Positions 1-10,273 of a stretch of DNA of 64,000 nt are shown here, in pieces (the stretch's first letter is position 1; every line of letters begins with the position of its first letter). Source of the stretch: Rhizobium sp. R711 (lineage in GTDB: Bacteria > Pseudomonadota > Alphaproteobacteria > Rhizobiales > Rhizobiaceae); assembly GCF_002211365.1 (NCBI RefSeq), contig NZ_LOKZ01000006.1, positions 1-64,000 on the forward strand, in the 5' to 3' direction. Position numbers and translations under genes: made by a program. The notes under the pieces are model-generated. The model searched no databases and was not told where the DNA came from. It saw only the letters and a program-made list of their open reading frames with translations.

Positions 1-90
1 AATGGGCCGACCAACTCGGAATGCCCAGGCTCGCATAACCTCAATCCCTCGAACCGCCCGGTGCGGACCCGCATGCCGGGTGGTGTGGCA

Positions 91-116
91 GGGGAGCGAT
101 CAAATAAGATCGCCCC
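91..116. other. Hairpin downstream of cysN
   Basis: GCGATC and GATCGC arms surround a six-base AT-rich loop and are flanked by GGGG and CCCC with one bulged base. It lies just past the cysN stop and could end the cys transcript, but no T-run follows on the minus strand, so calling it a terminator is weak. I see no gene in bases 1-129. Confidence 0.3.
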
Positions 117-129
117 CTATGCCGATTGC

Positions 130-1617
130 TTAAATGTCGCTTGCGGCGTTCGACCAGAGATCGGCGGCCTGGGCGGCAGTCATGCGCCGGACCTCCGCCT
201 CGTGGCGACGGTTGGCGAAGAGTTCGCTCGCCATGATCTGGTCGGCGAGGTCTGCCGGCAGCGATAGGATCACGCGGGCGTCGCCGCCGTGGATGCCGCC
301 GAGTTCGCTGCGCTTTCCGCTGACCATCCCGCCGGCCACCGTGTTGTTGGTGTCGGGGTCGATCAGGATGAACGAGCCGGATGCACGGTTCTGCTCGTAA
401 GGGTCGAAGATCGCCTGTTCGTCGAAGGCGAGGCGCACCTTGCCGATCGCATTCATGTAGAGCGTATCGACAGAAGCCCAGGCACCCGTCTTGAGCTCAA
501 GCTGCGCCACCGGCTGCACCTGCACACGCTGGCGGCGGCTGCCGCTCTTCAGCCAGTAGCGCTTGCCGGCTTCGATGCCTTCCGGCTGCAGCGCGACGAT
601 CTGGGCGTCGAAAGCAAGGCCAACCTGCGGCTGACTGTCGATCGAAACGATCATGTCGCCGCGCGCGACGTCCACTTGCCGGTCGAGAACCAGCGTGATC
701 GCGTCACCGGCAACGGCGGCGTTACGCACCAGATCAAAGGTGACGATCTTGGAGACGTTAGCGACCATGCCCGACGGCAGGATCATGACGCTGTCACCCG
801 GCTTGACAGAGCCGCCGGCGACGGTGCCCTGGTAGCCGCGGAAGCTTTCGCCGGGGCGCGACACGCGCTGCACCGAGAAACGGAAGCCGGTCGCCTGCGA
901 GGAGCGGACGGTGGCAAGCTCAAGTGTCTCGACCAGCGTCGGGCCGGCATACCACGGCATCGACGCTTCGCCGGAATAGACGACGTTCTCGCCCTTCAGG
1001 GCCGACATCGGGATCGCGGTGATCTGCTTGACGCCGAGCGACAGCGCGAATTCGCGGAACTCGTGCGTGATCTTCTCGAAGCCGGAACGGTCATAGTTCG
1101 TCAGATCGATCTTGTTGACGGCAAGCACGAACTGCTTGATGCCGAGCAGCGAGGCGATCGTCGCGTGGCGACGCGTCTGCTCCAGAATGCCGGCGCGAGC
1201 GTCGACCAGCAGCACCGCGAGATCGGCGGTGGATGCGCCGGTCGCCATGTTGCGGGTGTACTGCTCGTGGCCGGGCGTGTCGGCAACGATGAAGGAGCGC
1301 TTGTCGGTCGAGAAGTAGCGATAGGCGACATCGATGGTGATGCCCTGTTCGCGCTCAGCCTGCAGGCCGTCGAGCAGCAGTGCGAAATCGGGCAGGCCGA
1401 GATCGTTCTGCTTGCCGGTGGAATCGCGTTGAAGCGTGGCGGCCTGGTCTTCCTTGACGGCCTTGGTATCCCAGAGCAGGCGGCCGATCAGGGTGGACTT
1501 GCCATCATCGACGCTGCCGCAGGTGATGAGGCGCAGCGGTCGCGAGTCGCGCGTTGCCGTCGCAGTTTCTGCGGCGGGCACGACAAGGGCGTGTGCGGCG
1601 GTTACGGCTGCGGTCAT
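130..1617 (-). CDS. cysN: Sulfate adenylyltransferase subunit 1 (GTPase) CysN
   Basis: This is the GTP-hydrolysing subunit of ATP sulfurylase. With CysD it makes APS from sulfate and ATP in the cytoplasm. The protein has 495 residues, with a P-loop GSVDDGKS at about 34-41, the switch motif DTPGHEQY and the guanine-specificity motif NKID, followed by EF-Tu-like beta-barrel domains. The length fits CysN alone; there is no fused CysC kinase as in NodQ or CysNC proteins. The ATG at 1617 is chosen because it begins one base after the cysD stop. An upstream in-frame ATG at 1707 would run deep into cysD. It is the last gene of a cysH-cysD-cysN block. Confidence 0.96.
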   Translation of the reverse strand: MTAAVTAAHALVVPAAETATATRDSRPLRLITCGSVDDGKSTLIGRLLWDTKAVKEDQAATLQRDSTGKQNDLGLPDFALLLDGLQAEREQGITIDVAYRYFSTDKRSFIVADTPGHEQYTRNMATGASTADLAVLLVDARAGILEQTRRHATIASLLGIKQFVLAVNKIDLTNYDRSGFEKITHEFREFALSLGVKQITAIPMSALKGENVVYSGEASMPWYAGPTLVETLELATVRSSQATGFRFSVQRVSRPGESFRGYQGTVAGGSVKPGDSVMILPSGMVANVSKIVTFDLVRNAAVAGDAITLVLDRQVDVARGDMIVSIDSQPQVGLAFDAQIVALQPEGIEAGKRYWLKSGSRRQRVQVQPVAQLELKTGAWASVDTLYMNAIGKVRLAFDEQAIFDPYEQNRASGSFILIDPDTNNTVAGGMVSGKRSELGGIHGGDARVILSLPADLADQIMASELFANRRHEAEVRRMTAAQAADLWSNAASDI

Positions 1618-1618
1618 C

Positions 1619-2572
1619 TCAGAAATATCCTTCACGCTTCTTTTTCTCCATGGAGCCGGACTGGTCGCGGTCGATGGCGCGGCCCTGGCGTTCGGAGACA
1701 GTGGCAATTTCGAGTTCGGCGATCACATCTTCGAGCGTCGTCGCTTTCGATGGGATGGCGCCCGTCAGCGGAAAGTCGCCAAGGGTGCGGAAACGGATCA
1801 TGCCTTCCTGGCGCACTTCGCCGGGAAGCAGTTCCAGCCGAGGATCCTCGGCAAGGATCATCATGCCGTCGCGCTCAACATAGGGGCGCTTCTTGGCGTA
1901 GTAGAGCGGTACCAGCGGAATATCTTCGGCCTGGATGTAGCGCCAGATGTCGACTTCGGTCCAGTTCGAGAGCGGGAAGACACGAACGCTTTCGCCCTTG
2001 CGGATCTGGCCGTTGTAGATGTTCCAGAGTTCCGGGCGCTGATTGCGCGGATCCCAGCGATGGTCGGGCGTGCGGAAGGAATAGATGCGCTCCTTGGCGC
2101 GGCTGGCCTCCTCGTCGCGTCGCGCACCGCCGAAGGCGGCATCGAACTGGCCGGCATCGAGCGCCTGGCGCAGGCCTTCAGTCTTCATGATGTCGGTGAA
2201 GGCTGCCGAGCCATGGGTGAACGGTGTCACGTTTTCAGCCGCACCGCGCGGATTGATATGCTCGATCAGGTCGAGGTCATATTTCTTCGCGGTTTCATCG
2301 CGGAAGGCGATCATCTCGCGGAATTTCCAGCCGGTGTTGACATGCAGCAGCGGGAAGGGGACGCGACCGGGATAGAACGCCTTGCGCGCCAGATGCAGCA
2401 GGACCGACGAGTCCTTGCCGATCGAGTAGAGCATGACGGGGCGTTCGAATTCAGCGGCGACCTCACGGAAAATGTGGATCGCTTCGTTTTCGAGCGCCTT
2501 CAAATGCGGGTCGAGCGGCGGCTTCGTGCTCCGGGGATTGTTGAGTTCCGTATCCGGACGGCTATCGGGCAT
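1619..2572 (-). CDS. cysD: Sulfate adenylyltransferase subunit 2 CysD
   Basis: This is the catalytic adenylyl-transferring subunit of ATP sulfurylase, a member of the PP-loop (PAPS reductase-like) superfamily. It has 317 residues. The PP-loop is at about residues 49-56 (YSIGKDSS). The conserved regions around [16 protein letters not shown] and the EVDIW(R)YI segment are present. It acts with CysN, whose start lies one base past this stop, so the two are almost certainly translationally coupled. Sulfate is the substrate and the APS product goes to CysH, encoded 111 bases upstream. Confidence 0.97.
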   Translation of the reverse strand: MPDSRPDTELNNPRSTKPPLDPHLKALENEAIHIFREVAAEFERPVMLYSIGKDSSVLLHLARKAFYPGRVPFPLLHVNTGWKFREMIAFRDETAKKYDLDLIEHINPRGAAENVTPFTHGSAAFTDIMKTEGLRQALDAGQFDAAFGGARRDEEASRAKERIYSFRTPDHRWDPRNQRPELWNIYNGQIRKGESVRVFPLSNWTEVDIWRYIQAEDIPLVPLYYAKKRPYVERDGMMILAEDPRLELLPGEVRQEGMIRFRTLGDFPLTGAIPSKATTLEDVIAELEIATVSERQGRAIDRDQSGSMEKKKREGYF

Positions 2573-2683
2573 TTCTAACTCCAGACTTCGATCATTCCAG
2601 GAAGGGAGGCCTCCGGAACAAGGTGCATTTCCGACTTCGAGGAGCGCAGGAGGAAGCCGCGCTCCGATCCCGAAATCGACGGG

Positions 2684-3430
2684 TTACTGTTGTGCGGGAA
2701 TCGCCGAGGCCTCTTCAGCAACGTGCAGACCGCATTCGCGCTTCTCGTCCTGTTCCCACCACCAGCGGCCGGCACGTTCCGGCTCGCCGGGTTTGATCGC
2801 CCGGGTGCAGGGTTCGCAACCGATCGAGGGGTAGCCACGGGCATGCAGTGGATTGACCGGCACGCCATTGTCGGCGACGTAGGCCTTGATGACGTCGATG
2901 TCCCGATCGGCCAGCGGGTTGACCTTCAAAAGGTGGCGCTCGGCGTCATACTCGGCAAACGGCGTCTCCGCGCGGTTGGCCGATTGGCCGCGGCGCAGAC
3001 CGGTGATCCAGATGGTTGCCCCATCGAGTGCGCGCGCAAGCGGCTTCAGCTTGCGCACGCCACAACAGGCATGCCTGGCTTCCACACTCTCGTAGAAACC
3101 GTTGAGGCCGTATTTTGCGGCATAGGCGTCGATGTCGGCCTGTTCCGGTTCGTAGCGGCTGATGCGGATGTCGTACTGCTTCTCGGTCTCGTCGATCAGG
3201 GCGAGCGTTTCCGGAAACAGTCGTCCGGTCTGCAGTGTCACCACGTCGATCGGCAGGCGGTGGTTGCCGATTTCGGCGGTGATGACCTGGTCCTCGATGC
3301 CGAGAGAGGTGGTGAAGACGACGCGGCCGCCGAGACCGGCGACGAGCGACAGACGCCCTGCAAGGTCAAGGCCTGCGAGTTTCGCGTTCAGCGTTTCCGC
3401 CTCAGCGTTTGGATTGGCAGCAACAGTCAT
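2684..3430 (-). CDS. cysH: Assimilatory APS (phosphoadenylylsulfate) reductase CysH
   Basis: This enzyme reduces activated sulfate to sulfite using thioredoxin. It has 248 residues, with the catalytic cysteine in the C-terminal ECGLH motif (about Cys233). It also has the paired cysteines CC (122-123) and CxxC (205, 208) that bind a 4Fe-4S cluster. That cluster is the mark of APS-using reductases of plant/rhizobial type, as opposed to cluster-free enterobacterial PAPS reductase. The ATG at 3430 is preferred because an AGGA element precedes it and the family N-terminus starts there. The frame extends upstream to 3565, but that stretch looks untranslated. It is the first gene of the cys block. 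Confidence 0.95.
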   Translation of the reverse strand: MTVAANPNAEAETLNAKLAGLDLAGRLSLVAGLGGRVVFTTSLGIEDQVITAEIGNHRLPIDVVTLQTGRLFPETLALIDETEKQYDIRISRYEPEQADIDAYAAKYGLNGFYESVEARHACCGVRKLKPLARALDGATIWITGLRRGQSANRAETPFAEYDAERHLLKVNPLADRDIDVIKAYVADNGVPVNPLHARGYPSIGCEPCTRAIKPGEPERAGRWWWEQDEKRECGLHVAEEASAIPAQQ

Positions 3431-3604
3431 GGGGATCCTGTCCTTGATGTTGGCCGGAGTATCGCAGGTCAGGCTTGGATCGGACAGAAAAACGCATTTC
3501 GAAAGCAGGCGCGATAGGAGCAAATATCTCTCCTCGGCCGCTGCAATGCGGAAAAGCAGCCGCACCGGCGATGTTTTGCCGACGGTTAGCCCAATTCTCT
3601 ATTG

Positions 3605-3633
3605 ATTTAGTAGAGTAACACGTTGCCTGTCAA
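3605..3633 (-). promoter_or_regulatory. Predicted sigma-70-type promoter of cysH
   Basis: Read on the minus strand, a perfect TTGACA at 3633-3628 is followed by a 17-base spacer and CTAAAT at 3610-3605. The element lies about 175 bases upstream of the cysH ATG and points towards it. The spacer and -10 region contain TTACTCTACTAA, a partly symmetric stretch where an Rrf2 regulator could bind. This is inference from spacing and sequence only. Confidence 0.5.
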
Positions 3634-3842
3634 TCGGAAATGTGAATTGATGACATCAGGGCGCATTTTGGCGTAAATTTAGGGTATTGGCTGAGGTGGA
3701 AAAACAAGGCCAAAAAACCTTGTCTCTCAAGGGTTTCGCAGGTTTGTTCAAATTCCGTTCATGCTGCGCATGCCATAGAGGCAGGATCGAGCTTGCTGCG
3801 GGTTGGTGATTCCGCCCGCCATGTGTGTGTCGACGGTTAAAA

Positions 3843-4289
3843 ATGATTACGCAGAAAGCAAAATATGCGCTGAGAGCGCTGACGGTATTGGCTGAAGCCG
3901 AGGACGGCGAACCTGTGATGATCTCCGACATCGCGGCGCAGCAGAAGATACCGAAAAAGTTCCTCGAACAGATCCTGCTCGACCTGAAGCACCAGGGCAT
4001 CGTCGTCAGTCGTCGCGGCAAGACGGGCGGTTATCTCCTGCTCAAGCCGGCCGACACGATCACTTTCGGCGAAGTGCTGCGTATCATCGACGGCCCGATC
4101 GCGCCGCTTCCCTGCCTCTCGATCACCGCCTATAGAAAATGCGATGACTGCGACGGCGAGCAGAACTGCGAGATCCGTCATGTCTTCGCCAAGGTGGCCG
4201 ATGCCACCCGCAAGGTGTTGTTCTCTACCACGATCGCCGATGCCGTTGCTCCCGCGAAGGGCGCGCAGGTTACTCGCCTGTTGGCCTAG
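3843..4289 (+). CDS. Rrf2-family transcriptional regulator
   Basis: This is a 148-residue winged-helix regulator of the Rrf2 family (IscR, NsrR, RirA, CymR). The N-terminal helix-turn-helix (ISDIAAQQKIPKKFLEQIL, about 28-46) and the RRGKTGGY wing are intact. Four cysteines, at about 91, 100, 103 and 109, fall in the region where IscR-type proteins bind an Fe-S cluster. The ATG at 3843 matches the family start (MITQKAKYAL); a frame opening at 3825 adds only six residues. It is transcribed divergently from cysH-cysD-cysN, so control of sulfate or cysteine metabolism (as CymR does in Firmicutes) is likely, though this is inferred from position. Confidence 0.88.
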   Translation: MITQKAKYALRALTVLAEAEDGEPVMISDIAAQQKIPKKFLEQILLDLKHQGIVVSRRGKTGGYLLLKPADTITFGEVLRIIDGPIAPLPCLSITAYRKCDDCDGEQNCEIRHVFAKVADATRKVLFSTTIADAVAPAKGAQVTRLLA

Positions 4290-4428
4290 GGAGCGACCTC
4301 CTCGACAGAGCCATGGTGTTCCGCCACCGGTGTTGCGCGAATTGCGGACGCCGTGGCGCTCACGAAAGCCGTCCTCAGCAATGTCGCCCGTCACCGGAGT
4401 CGGCTTTATCTGATGGCGATCAGTAGTC

Positions 4429-6081
4429 CTACCGATCGCTCACTTCCCAGCGCGGATTGATCCACGGCTCCTGGTTGGCGCGCGGCAGCGGTTGCTTGCC
4501 GAGGATATGGTCGGCTGCCTTCTCGCCGGTCATGATCGACGGGCCGTTGAGGTTGCCGTAGGTGACATGCGGGAAGATCGACGAGTCGGCGACGCGCAGC
4601 CCGTCGACGCCGATGACGCGCGTTTCGGGATCGACGACAGCCATCGGGTCGGTCTTTGCGCCCATCTTGCAGGTGCCGCAGGGGTGGTAGGCGCTTTCCA
4701 GGTGCTCGCGCAGGAAGGCGTCGATCTGTTCGTCGGTCTGCACCTTCTCGCCCGGCTGGATCTCCGGTCCGCGATAATGGTCGAACGCCTTCTGACCAAA
4801 GATCTCGCGGGTGAGCCGCACGCAATGGCGGAACTTCTCCCAGTCCTCCGGATGGCTCATGTAGTTGAAGCGAATGACCGGGTCGGCCTTGGGGTCTGAG
4901 GAAGCCAGCGTAACATTGCCGCGCGACTTCGACAGATTATAGCCGACATGCACCTGGAAGCCATGGCTTTTGGCCGCCGCCTTGCCGTCATAGCTGATCG
5001 CGACCGGCAGGAAGTGGTATTGGATGTCAGGCTGCTTGACACCGGGCGCCGAGCGCAGGAAGGCGCAGGCCTCGAACTGGTTCGAGGTGCCGAGCCCCGA
5101 TTTGGTGAACATCCATTGCGCGCCCGCGACCCCCTGCCAGAACCAGGGAAGCCAGGAATAGAGCGAGACCGGCTTGGTGCTGACCTGCTGGAAATAGAAT
5201 TCCATGTGGTCCTGCAGGTTGGCGCCGACCCCCGGCCGGTCTGCCTTTACCCCGATCCCCATCTCCTGCAGATGCGCACCCGGCCCGATGCCTGAGAGCA
5301 TCAGGAGCTTAGGCGAATTGAAGGAGGAGGCCGAAACGATGACCTCGCGATTGGCCTTGACGATCTCGACTTTGCCGCCGCGCTCGATCTCGACGCCGGT
5401 CGCCCGGCCGTTCTCGATCACCACCTTGTGGGCGTGGCCATAGACGACCTCGACGTTCGGCCGCTTCAGCGCCGGTTTCAGATAGGCTGATGCAGCCGAC
5501 CAGCGGCGTCCACCGAAAATGGTCTGCTCCATCAGCCCGAAGCCTTCCTGCTTCGAGCCGTTGTAGTCCTCGGTCGCCTCGAAGCCCGCCTGCTTGCCGG
5601 CTTCGATGAAGGCGTGGAACAGCGGGTTGCGGAAGACTCCGCGCTGAACGTGCAGCGGTCCGTCCGTGCCGCGCCAGCCTTCCTCGCCGCCGTGGCTGTG
5701 CTCCATCCGCTTGAAGTAGGGGAGAACGTCGGCATAGGCCCAGCCTTGCGCGCCGAGCTCTTCCCAGCGGTTATAGTCCTCGGCGTGGCCGCGCACATAG
5801 ACCATGCCGTTGATCGAGGAGGAGCCGCCGATCACCTTGCCGCGCGGCGCGGTGATGCGCCGGTTGTTGAGGTTCGGCTCGGGTTCGGAAAGATAGCCCC
5901 AGTTATAGCGCTTCATGCTCATCGGCCAGGCAAGCGCCGCCGGCATCTGGATGAACGGCCCGAAATCGGAACCGCCCGCCTCGATCACGATGACGGTATT
6001 CTTGCCGTCTTCCGAAAGCCGGTAGGCGAGGGCGGAGCCCGCCGAGCCGGAACCGATGATGACGAAATCTGCCTGATGCAT
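4429..6081 (-). CDS. betA: Choline dehydrogenase BetA
   Basis: This is an FAD-dependent GMC oxidoreductase that oxidises choline to betaine aldehyde for osmoprotection or as a carbon and nitrogen source. It has 550 residues, the usual length. The FAD-binding GSGSAG is at about 10-15, the GMC signature [13 protein letters not shown] is in the N-terminal half, and the active-site region [12 protein letters not shown] is near the C-terminus. The ATG at 6081 gives the family start [10 protein letters not shown]; the frame is open for 47 more codons upstream, but those do not look like BetA. It is the last gene of the betI-betB-betA block, about 106 bases after betB. Confidence 0.96.
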   Translation of the reverse strand: MHQADFVIIGSGSAGSALAYRLSEDGKNTVIVIEAGGSDFGPFIQMPAALAWPMSMKRYNWGYLSEPEPNLNNRRITAPRGKVIGGSSSINGMVYVRGHAEDYNRWEELGAQGWAYADVLPYFKRMEHSHGGEEGWRGTDGPLHVQRGVFRNPLFHAFIEAGKQAGFEATEDYNGSKQEGFGLMEQTIFGGRRWSAASAYLKPALKRPNVEVVYGHAHKVVIENGRATGVEIERGGKVEIVKANREVIVSASSFNSPKLLMLSGIGPGAHLQEMGIGVKADRPGVGANLQDHMEFYFQQVSTKPVSLYSWLPWFWQGVAGAQWMFTKSGLGTSNQFEACAFLRSAPGVKQPDIQYHFLPVAISYDGKAAAKSHGFQVHVGYNLSKSRGNVTLASSDPKADPVIRFNYMSHPEDWEKFRHCVRLTREIFGQKAFDHYRGPEIQPGEKVQTDEQIDAFLREHLESAYHPCGTCKMGAKTDPMAVVDPETRVIGVDGLRVADSSIFPHVTYGNLNGPSIMTGEKAADHILGKQPLPRANQEPWINPRWEVSDR

Positions 6082-6187
6082 TGGTGTACTTCTTTTCCGA
6101 TTCCCCGCCTCGTCCCCGGCCGACTGGAGAGCCGATCGGGACGAAGCGAAATTGAATGCTACCTGCCGGGACTGGCCGCCTGCTGCC

Positions 6188-7657
6188 TCAATAGGGCGCC
6201 TGCACCGGCCCCATGCCGACATAAACCGTCTTCAGTTCCGAATAGTGCTCCAGCGCGGCCAGCGAATTCTCGCGTCCGAAACCGGATTGCTTCGAGCCGC
6301 CGAACGGGATTTCGACAGGGCAGAGGTTGTAGGTGTTGATCCACAGCGTCCCGGCCTCGAGCTGGTCGACGACGCGATGGGCGCGCGTCAGGTCGGCAGT
6401 GAAGACACCGGCGGAGAGGCCGAATTCCGTCGCGTTGCCGCGGGCGATCACTTCGGCCTCGTCGTCGAAATCGAGCACGCACATGACAGGTCCGAAGATC
6501 TCTTCGCGAGCAATCGTCATCTCGTCGGTAACGTCGGCAAAGACGGTCGGCTGTACGTAGTAGCCTTCGCCGGAGACGTTGTTCGGGATGCCGCCGCCGG
6601 TGACGAGCGTCGCGCCCTCGGCCTTGCCCTTCTCGATGTAGGAGAGAACCTTGTCGCGCTGCGCCCAGGACACCATTGGCCCGAGCTGCGTCGCCTCGTC
6701 CATTGGATCGCCGATCGCGATCGCCTCGGTGCGGGCCTTCAGCCGCTTCAGGAACTCAGCCTTGATCTTCCGCTGCACGAAGACGCGGGTACCATTCGAG
6801 CAGACCTGGCCAGTCGAATAGAAATTGCCGAGCATCGCGCCGCCGACGGCGCTATCGATATCGGCGTCGTCGAAAACGATCAGCGGCGACTTGCCGCCGA
6901 GCTCCATGGTCACATGCTTGAGACTGCCGGCAGCCGCCGCGGCGACCTTACGGCCCGTCGGCACCGAGCCCGTCAGCGACACCTTGGCGACGTCACGGTG
7001 GTTGACCAGCAGCGGTCCTGTCTCGCGATCGCCCTGGATGACGTTGTAGAGACCCTTCGGCAGGCCGGCTTCGTGAAGGATTTCGGCAATGGCAAGCGCG
7101 CCGAGCGGCGTGTTTTCCGATGGCTTGAAGACCATGGCATTGCCGGCGGCGAGCGCCGGTGCACCCTTCCAGCAAGCGATCTGCTGCGGATAGTTCCACG
7201 CGCCGATACCGACGCAGACGCCGAGCGGCACGCGTTTGGTGTAGGCGAAATCACCACCGAGCGGGATGTAGGAACCGTTGAGGCCGGCAGCCGCGATGCC
7301 GCCGAAAAACTCGAAACTGTCGGCGCCCGAAGTCGGATCGGCGACGATCGTTTCCTGGATCGGCTTGCCGGTATCCAGCGTCTCAAGCTCGGACAGCTGG
7401 CGATTGCGCTCGCGCATGATGTCGGCGGCGCGCTTCAGGATACGGCCGCGCGCGGTCGGGCTCATCGCCGCCCATTCCGGCTGGGCGCGCTTGGCCGCCG
7501 CGATCGCCTTTTCGACAATGGCGGGCGTTGCCGCGTGCAGCCGGGCGATGACCTCGCCGGTCGCCGGATAGATGCTTTCGATGACGCTGCCGGCTTCATC
7601 CTCGACATACTCGCCGTCGATGAAATGGGAGGCTTTTGGCTGGGCTTTGAGGGTCAC
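6188..7657 (-). CDS. betB: Betaine aldehyde dehydrogenase BetB
   Basis: This NAD-dependent aldehyde dehydrogenase converts betaine aldehyde, made by BetA, to glycine betaine in the cytoplasm. It has 489 residues. The catalytic cysteine is C286 in GQVCSNGTR and the general base is E252 in MELGGKSP. Its ATG overlaps the betI stop by four bases, so it is coupled to the repressor gene. No choline sulfatase gene (betC) lies between betI and betB, unlike the betICBA order I recall for Sinorhizobium meliloti. Confidence 0.96.
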   Translation of the reverse strand: MTLKAQPKASHFIDGEYVEDEAGSVIESIYPATGEVIARLHAATPAIVEKAIAAAKRAQPEWAAMSPTARGRILKRAADIMRERNRQLSELETLDTGKPIQETIVADPTSGADSFEFFGGIAAAGLNGSYIPLGGDFAYTKRVPLGVCVGIGAWNYPQQIACWKGAPALAAGNAMVFKPSENTPLGALAIAEILHEAGLPKGLYNVIQGDRETGPLLVNHRDVAKVSLTGSVPTGRKVAAAAAGSLKHVTMELGGKSPLIVFDDADIDSAVGGAMLGNFYSTGQVCSNGTRVFVQRKIKAEFLKRLKARTEAIAIGDPMDEATQLGPMVSWAQRDKVLSYIEKGKAEGATLVTGGGIPNNVSGEGYYVQPTVFADVTDEMTIAREEIFGPVMCVLDFDDEAEVIARGNATEFGLSAGVFTADLTRAHRVVDQLEAGTLWINTYNLCPVEIPFGGSKQSGFGRENSLAALEHYSELKTVYVGMGPVQAPY

Positions 7658-8253
7658 TGGATCTGTCCTTTCGCAAGGGCGGCAAGCTGTGAATTGATGT
7701 AGTCTTCGGTAAGCGCGATCGATGCCTCGATGCTGACAGGCGCAGACCTCAGACTTTGGCGGATGTAGAGCCCGTCGATCATCGCAGCCGCGCCTTCGGC
7801 GATGCGTTCTGCGGCATTGTGAGGGCAGAGCGCTTTAAGGTTGGCGAGCAGGTTCGACCGCAGACGGCGGGCATAGATGACAAGGAAGCGTCGAGTTTCT
7901 TCGGAACGCTGCGCCTCGGCATAGAAGGCAAGCCAGGCGGCAATCGTCGCTGGCGCGAACTGGTCGGCCTGGAAGCTGACCCGGATGACGGCGGAAAGCT
8001 TCTCGCGCGGCGCATCCGCCGCCTTTAGCGCCGTCACCGCATCGTCGCGCAGCTGCTTTAGAAGAGAGCGGACGGTCTCGATCAGCAGCTGTTCCTTGCT
8101 GCCGAAGTAATGATGCGCCAGTGCCGCTGATACACCGGCCTGCCGGGCAATTTCGGACATGGTAACAGCAAGCGAGCCTTGATCGCCGATCACACGCAGC
8201 GCGGCATCGACGAGCGCCTTGCGGCGAATCGGCTCCATTCCGACCTTGGGCAT
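7654..8253 (-). CDS. betI: TetR-family repressor BetI
   Basis: This is the choline-responsive repressor of the bet genes, with 199 residues. The TetR-type helix-turn-helix is at about 26-50 (MSEIARQAG...[11 protein letters not shown]). The start [14 protein letters not shown] matches known BetI N-termini, so the ATG at 8253 is preferred over an upstream opening at 8307; AGGAG precedes it at good spacing. It is the first gene of the block and overlaps betB by four bases. A 20-base near-ideal palindrome sits 35 bases upstream and is the likely self-operator. Confidence 0.93.
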   Translation of the reverse strand: MPKVGMEPIRRKALVDAALRVIGDQGSLAVTMSEIARQAGVSAALAHHYFGSKEQLLIETVRSLLKQLRDDAVTALKAADAPREKLSAVIRVSFQADQFAPATIAAWLAFYAEAQRSEETRRFLVIYARRLRSNLLANLKALCPHNAAERIAEGAAAMIDGLYIRQSLRSAPVSIEASIALTEDYINSQLAALAKGQIQ

Positions 8254-8287
8254 CGCATCACTCCTGAAGATGGCGGCAAGTATAATT

Positions 8288-8307
8288 TTGATTGACTGAT
8301 CAATCAA
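8288..8307. promoter_or_regulatory. Predicted BetI operator palindrome
   Basis: An eight-base arm TTGATTGA is followed by CTGA and the exact reverse complement TCAATCAA. It lies immediately upstream of betI, where BetI binds in other proteobacteria, and resembles the ATTGA...TCAAT half-sites described for BetI. Beyond it, to about 8551, I see no gene. Confidence 0.7.
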
Positions 8308-8551
8308 TAAAAATCTGCTGGCGAGTCCGAAAGCCTCTTATGTTCGTTTTCAAGCTCTTTGGGCATGATTTTTCCTTTTCGACTTTGGCGGCGAAAGCAC
8401 ATGCGTGAAGCTGGTGGACAAAGGAGGAGACAGGGCATTTTGACGACGGCTGGCATACTCTTATGCGCGGGTTGGGTACCGCATTTCCGTTTGTTCGTCT
8501 GGGCCTACCTCGGTCTAAAGTCGGGCGTGGACAATGTCCGCCACATAGCTT

Positions 8552-9374
8552 TCACGAAGATTCCCCACCGGAGCCCTGCCTCCATCTTTGTCCAACAGCA
8601 GATGGTTTCGGGTTAAATGTCTCTTCAAGCCGAGGATTGACACTAGCCCCTTGCTGTGGGAGCGACCTCTTCCCGATCGCCCATAGGAACGCTGCCATTT
8701 CCCGAGCAACGGCGGTGACCGCGACGACCTTCGGCTTGCCGGCCGCTATCAGCTTGCGATAGCACGCGCAAAGCCTCACTTGGCCTTTCCAGGCAATCTC
8801 TTGAACTGTCCTCGGCAATCCATCCAGCCGCGCCTGGATTGGCCGGCTCACACGTGCGGGGAAGCGATATGTCCAGGCGCCTTCGATGAGGGCTCGACGC
8901 GCCCTTGTGTTACCCGCCCTGGTGATCCCGCCACGCTTGACCCGTTCGCCCGTTGCGTTTTCCGACGGTACAAGACCGAGATACGCCATCAACTGACGAG
9001 GATTGTCGAAACGGCGCACATCGCCGATTTCGACGACAAAGGTAACCGCCGTTATGAATGCAACGCCGCGCATCGCTTGATAGGCGGCCACAACCGGGGC
9101 CATCGACCAGGATGCAGCAGACCAGCACGCAGTCATGCCCAAGTTCGATAATCTGCCGGTAAAGACCGTAACCGGTCGGACCTGCCTCATAGCAGAAGTG
9201 AAGCTTGGTTCCACGCTTGGAAAGCTTGTTGACCATCGATGCAACCGATGGCGGCTCCGAGGAGATGGCGCCGAAAAATCGCACCTCGCCGTTGCGCTCA
9301 CCATCTGCAACCGCCACTGAAATCTTCAGCTTCGACGTATCCAAGCCGATGAAAGTTACGCTATTCTCTTTCAT
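8552..9374 (-). pseudogene. Decayed IS110-family transposase
   Basis: Two frames encode the two ends of one IS110-type transposase. The N-terminal DEDD RuvC-like part starts at the ATG at 9374 (FIGLDTSK..., through GHDCVLV near 9125). The C-terminal Transposase_20 part (YQAMRGVAFITAV..., LVPSENATGERVKRGGITRAGN) begins near 9112 in another frame. The middle of the protein, roughly 130 residues in relatives, is missing at the join, so this is an internal deletion plus frameshift and not a simple sequencing error. No terminal inverted repeats are visible, as is normal for IS110. The element cannot transpose by itself. Confidence 0.85.
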
Positions 9375-9540
9375 GGTTCGCCCTCGCTTAAGCGTGGGGC
9401 TCGGCTCCGGCCTATCCAGAGCAATCCCCGAATTCAGCTTAGCGCGGGGGCGGGCCACCTTCACCCTTGGAACATAAGGTCTAACCCCTTCCAATTCCGT
9501 GTTTTTGCGGCATATTCTTGTATCAACCAGGAGGTGTGCC

Positions 9541-10089
9541 ATGGCAGACATGTCTGATCGACTAAGCTTTTCATCTCTGCAATCGAAATGGGGCTGGTTC
9601 GCCGTACTTGGCGCACTGCTGATCGTCTGCGGCCTGATCGCATTGGCGAACGTTGCGCTCGCGACCGTTGTGTCCGTCTACTATGTCGGAATACTGATGC
9701 TGATAGGCGGCATCGTCTATCTGGTTCACGCGTTTCAGGTGAGAACCTGGGGGCAGGTACTGGTTTGGGCCCTGAGCGGTGTTCTTTATGTGTTGGCCGG
9801 CTTTTTTGCCTTCGAGAATCCCCTTCTGGCATCGGCCGTGTTGACGCTGTTTCTTGCGATCGCCTTGCTGATCGCCGGCGTATTCCGCACCTGGGTCGGC
9901 TGGCGCATGCGTCCGGTCAGGGGGTGGGGCTGGGTTCTTGTCAGCGGGATCATTACCGCGCTGGCCGGGGTTGTGATTGCCACTGGATGGCCCGTCAACA
10001 GCCTCTGGGTCCTTGGCCTTTTCTTGGCCTGCGACCTTCTCATCCAGGGCTGGTCGATGCTTGCCTTCGGTCTGGCCGTCCGTCGCTGA
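9541..10089 (+). CDS. HdeD/DUF308-like integral membrane protein
   Basis: The 182-residue protein is almost entirely hydrophobic, with six likely membrane segments arranged as three hairpins, as in the HdeD family of inner-membrane proteins. The ATG at 9541 has a strong AGGAGG seven bases upstream; an earlier opening at 9499 lacks one. HdeD members are linked to acid resistance in enterobacteria, but the role in rhizobia is not established. It stands alone between the IS remnant and a ParD-like gene. Confidence 0.8.
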   Translation: MADMSDRLSFSSLQSKWGWFAVLGALLIVCGLIALANVALATVVSVYYVGILMLIGGIVYLVHAFQVRTWGQVLVWALSGVLYVLAGFFAFENPLLASAVLTLFLAIALLIAGVFRTWVGWRMRPVRGWGWVLVSGIITALAGVVIATGWPVNSLWVLGLFLACDLLIQGWSMLAFGLAVRR

Positions 10090-10273
10090 GTTATGCCCGC
10101 AATTCACAGGCTCACATCACGGACTGTTTCCTTTTTGACAAGTATGTGAGTGGGGGCTAAAATTTCAGCACGAAGAGGCAGCCGAGGCGGCGGCGCGCGT
10201 CGGTTATGCCGTGGACGGATTAACCGTCCCCTGACCGGGCATACGTGCCCCACGAGGTAAAGGGAGGAATCTC

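Noticed and set aside
289..2190. 633-codon plus-strand frame across cysN and cysD
   Set aside because: It lies opposite two clear enzyme genes and has no recognisable domain.
6152..7702. 516-codon plus-strand frame opposite betB
   Set aside because: It is a shadow of betB with no domain of its own.
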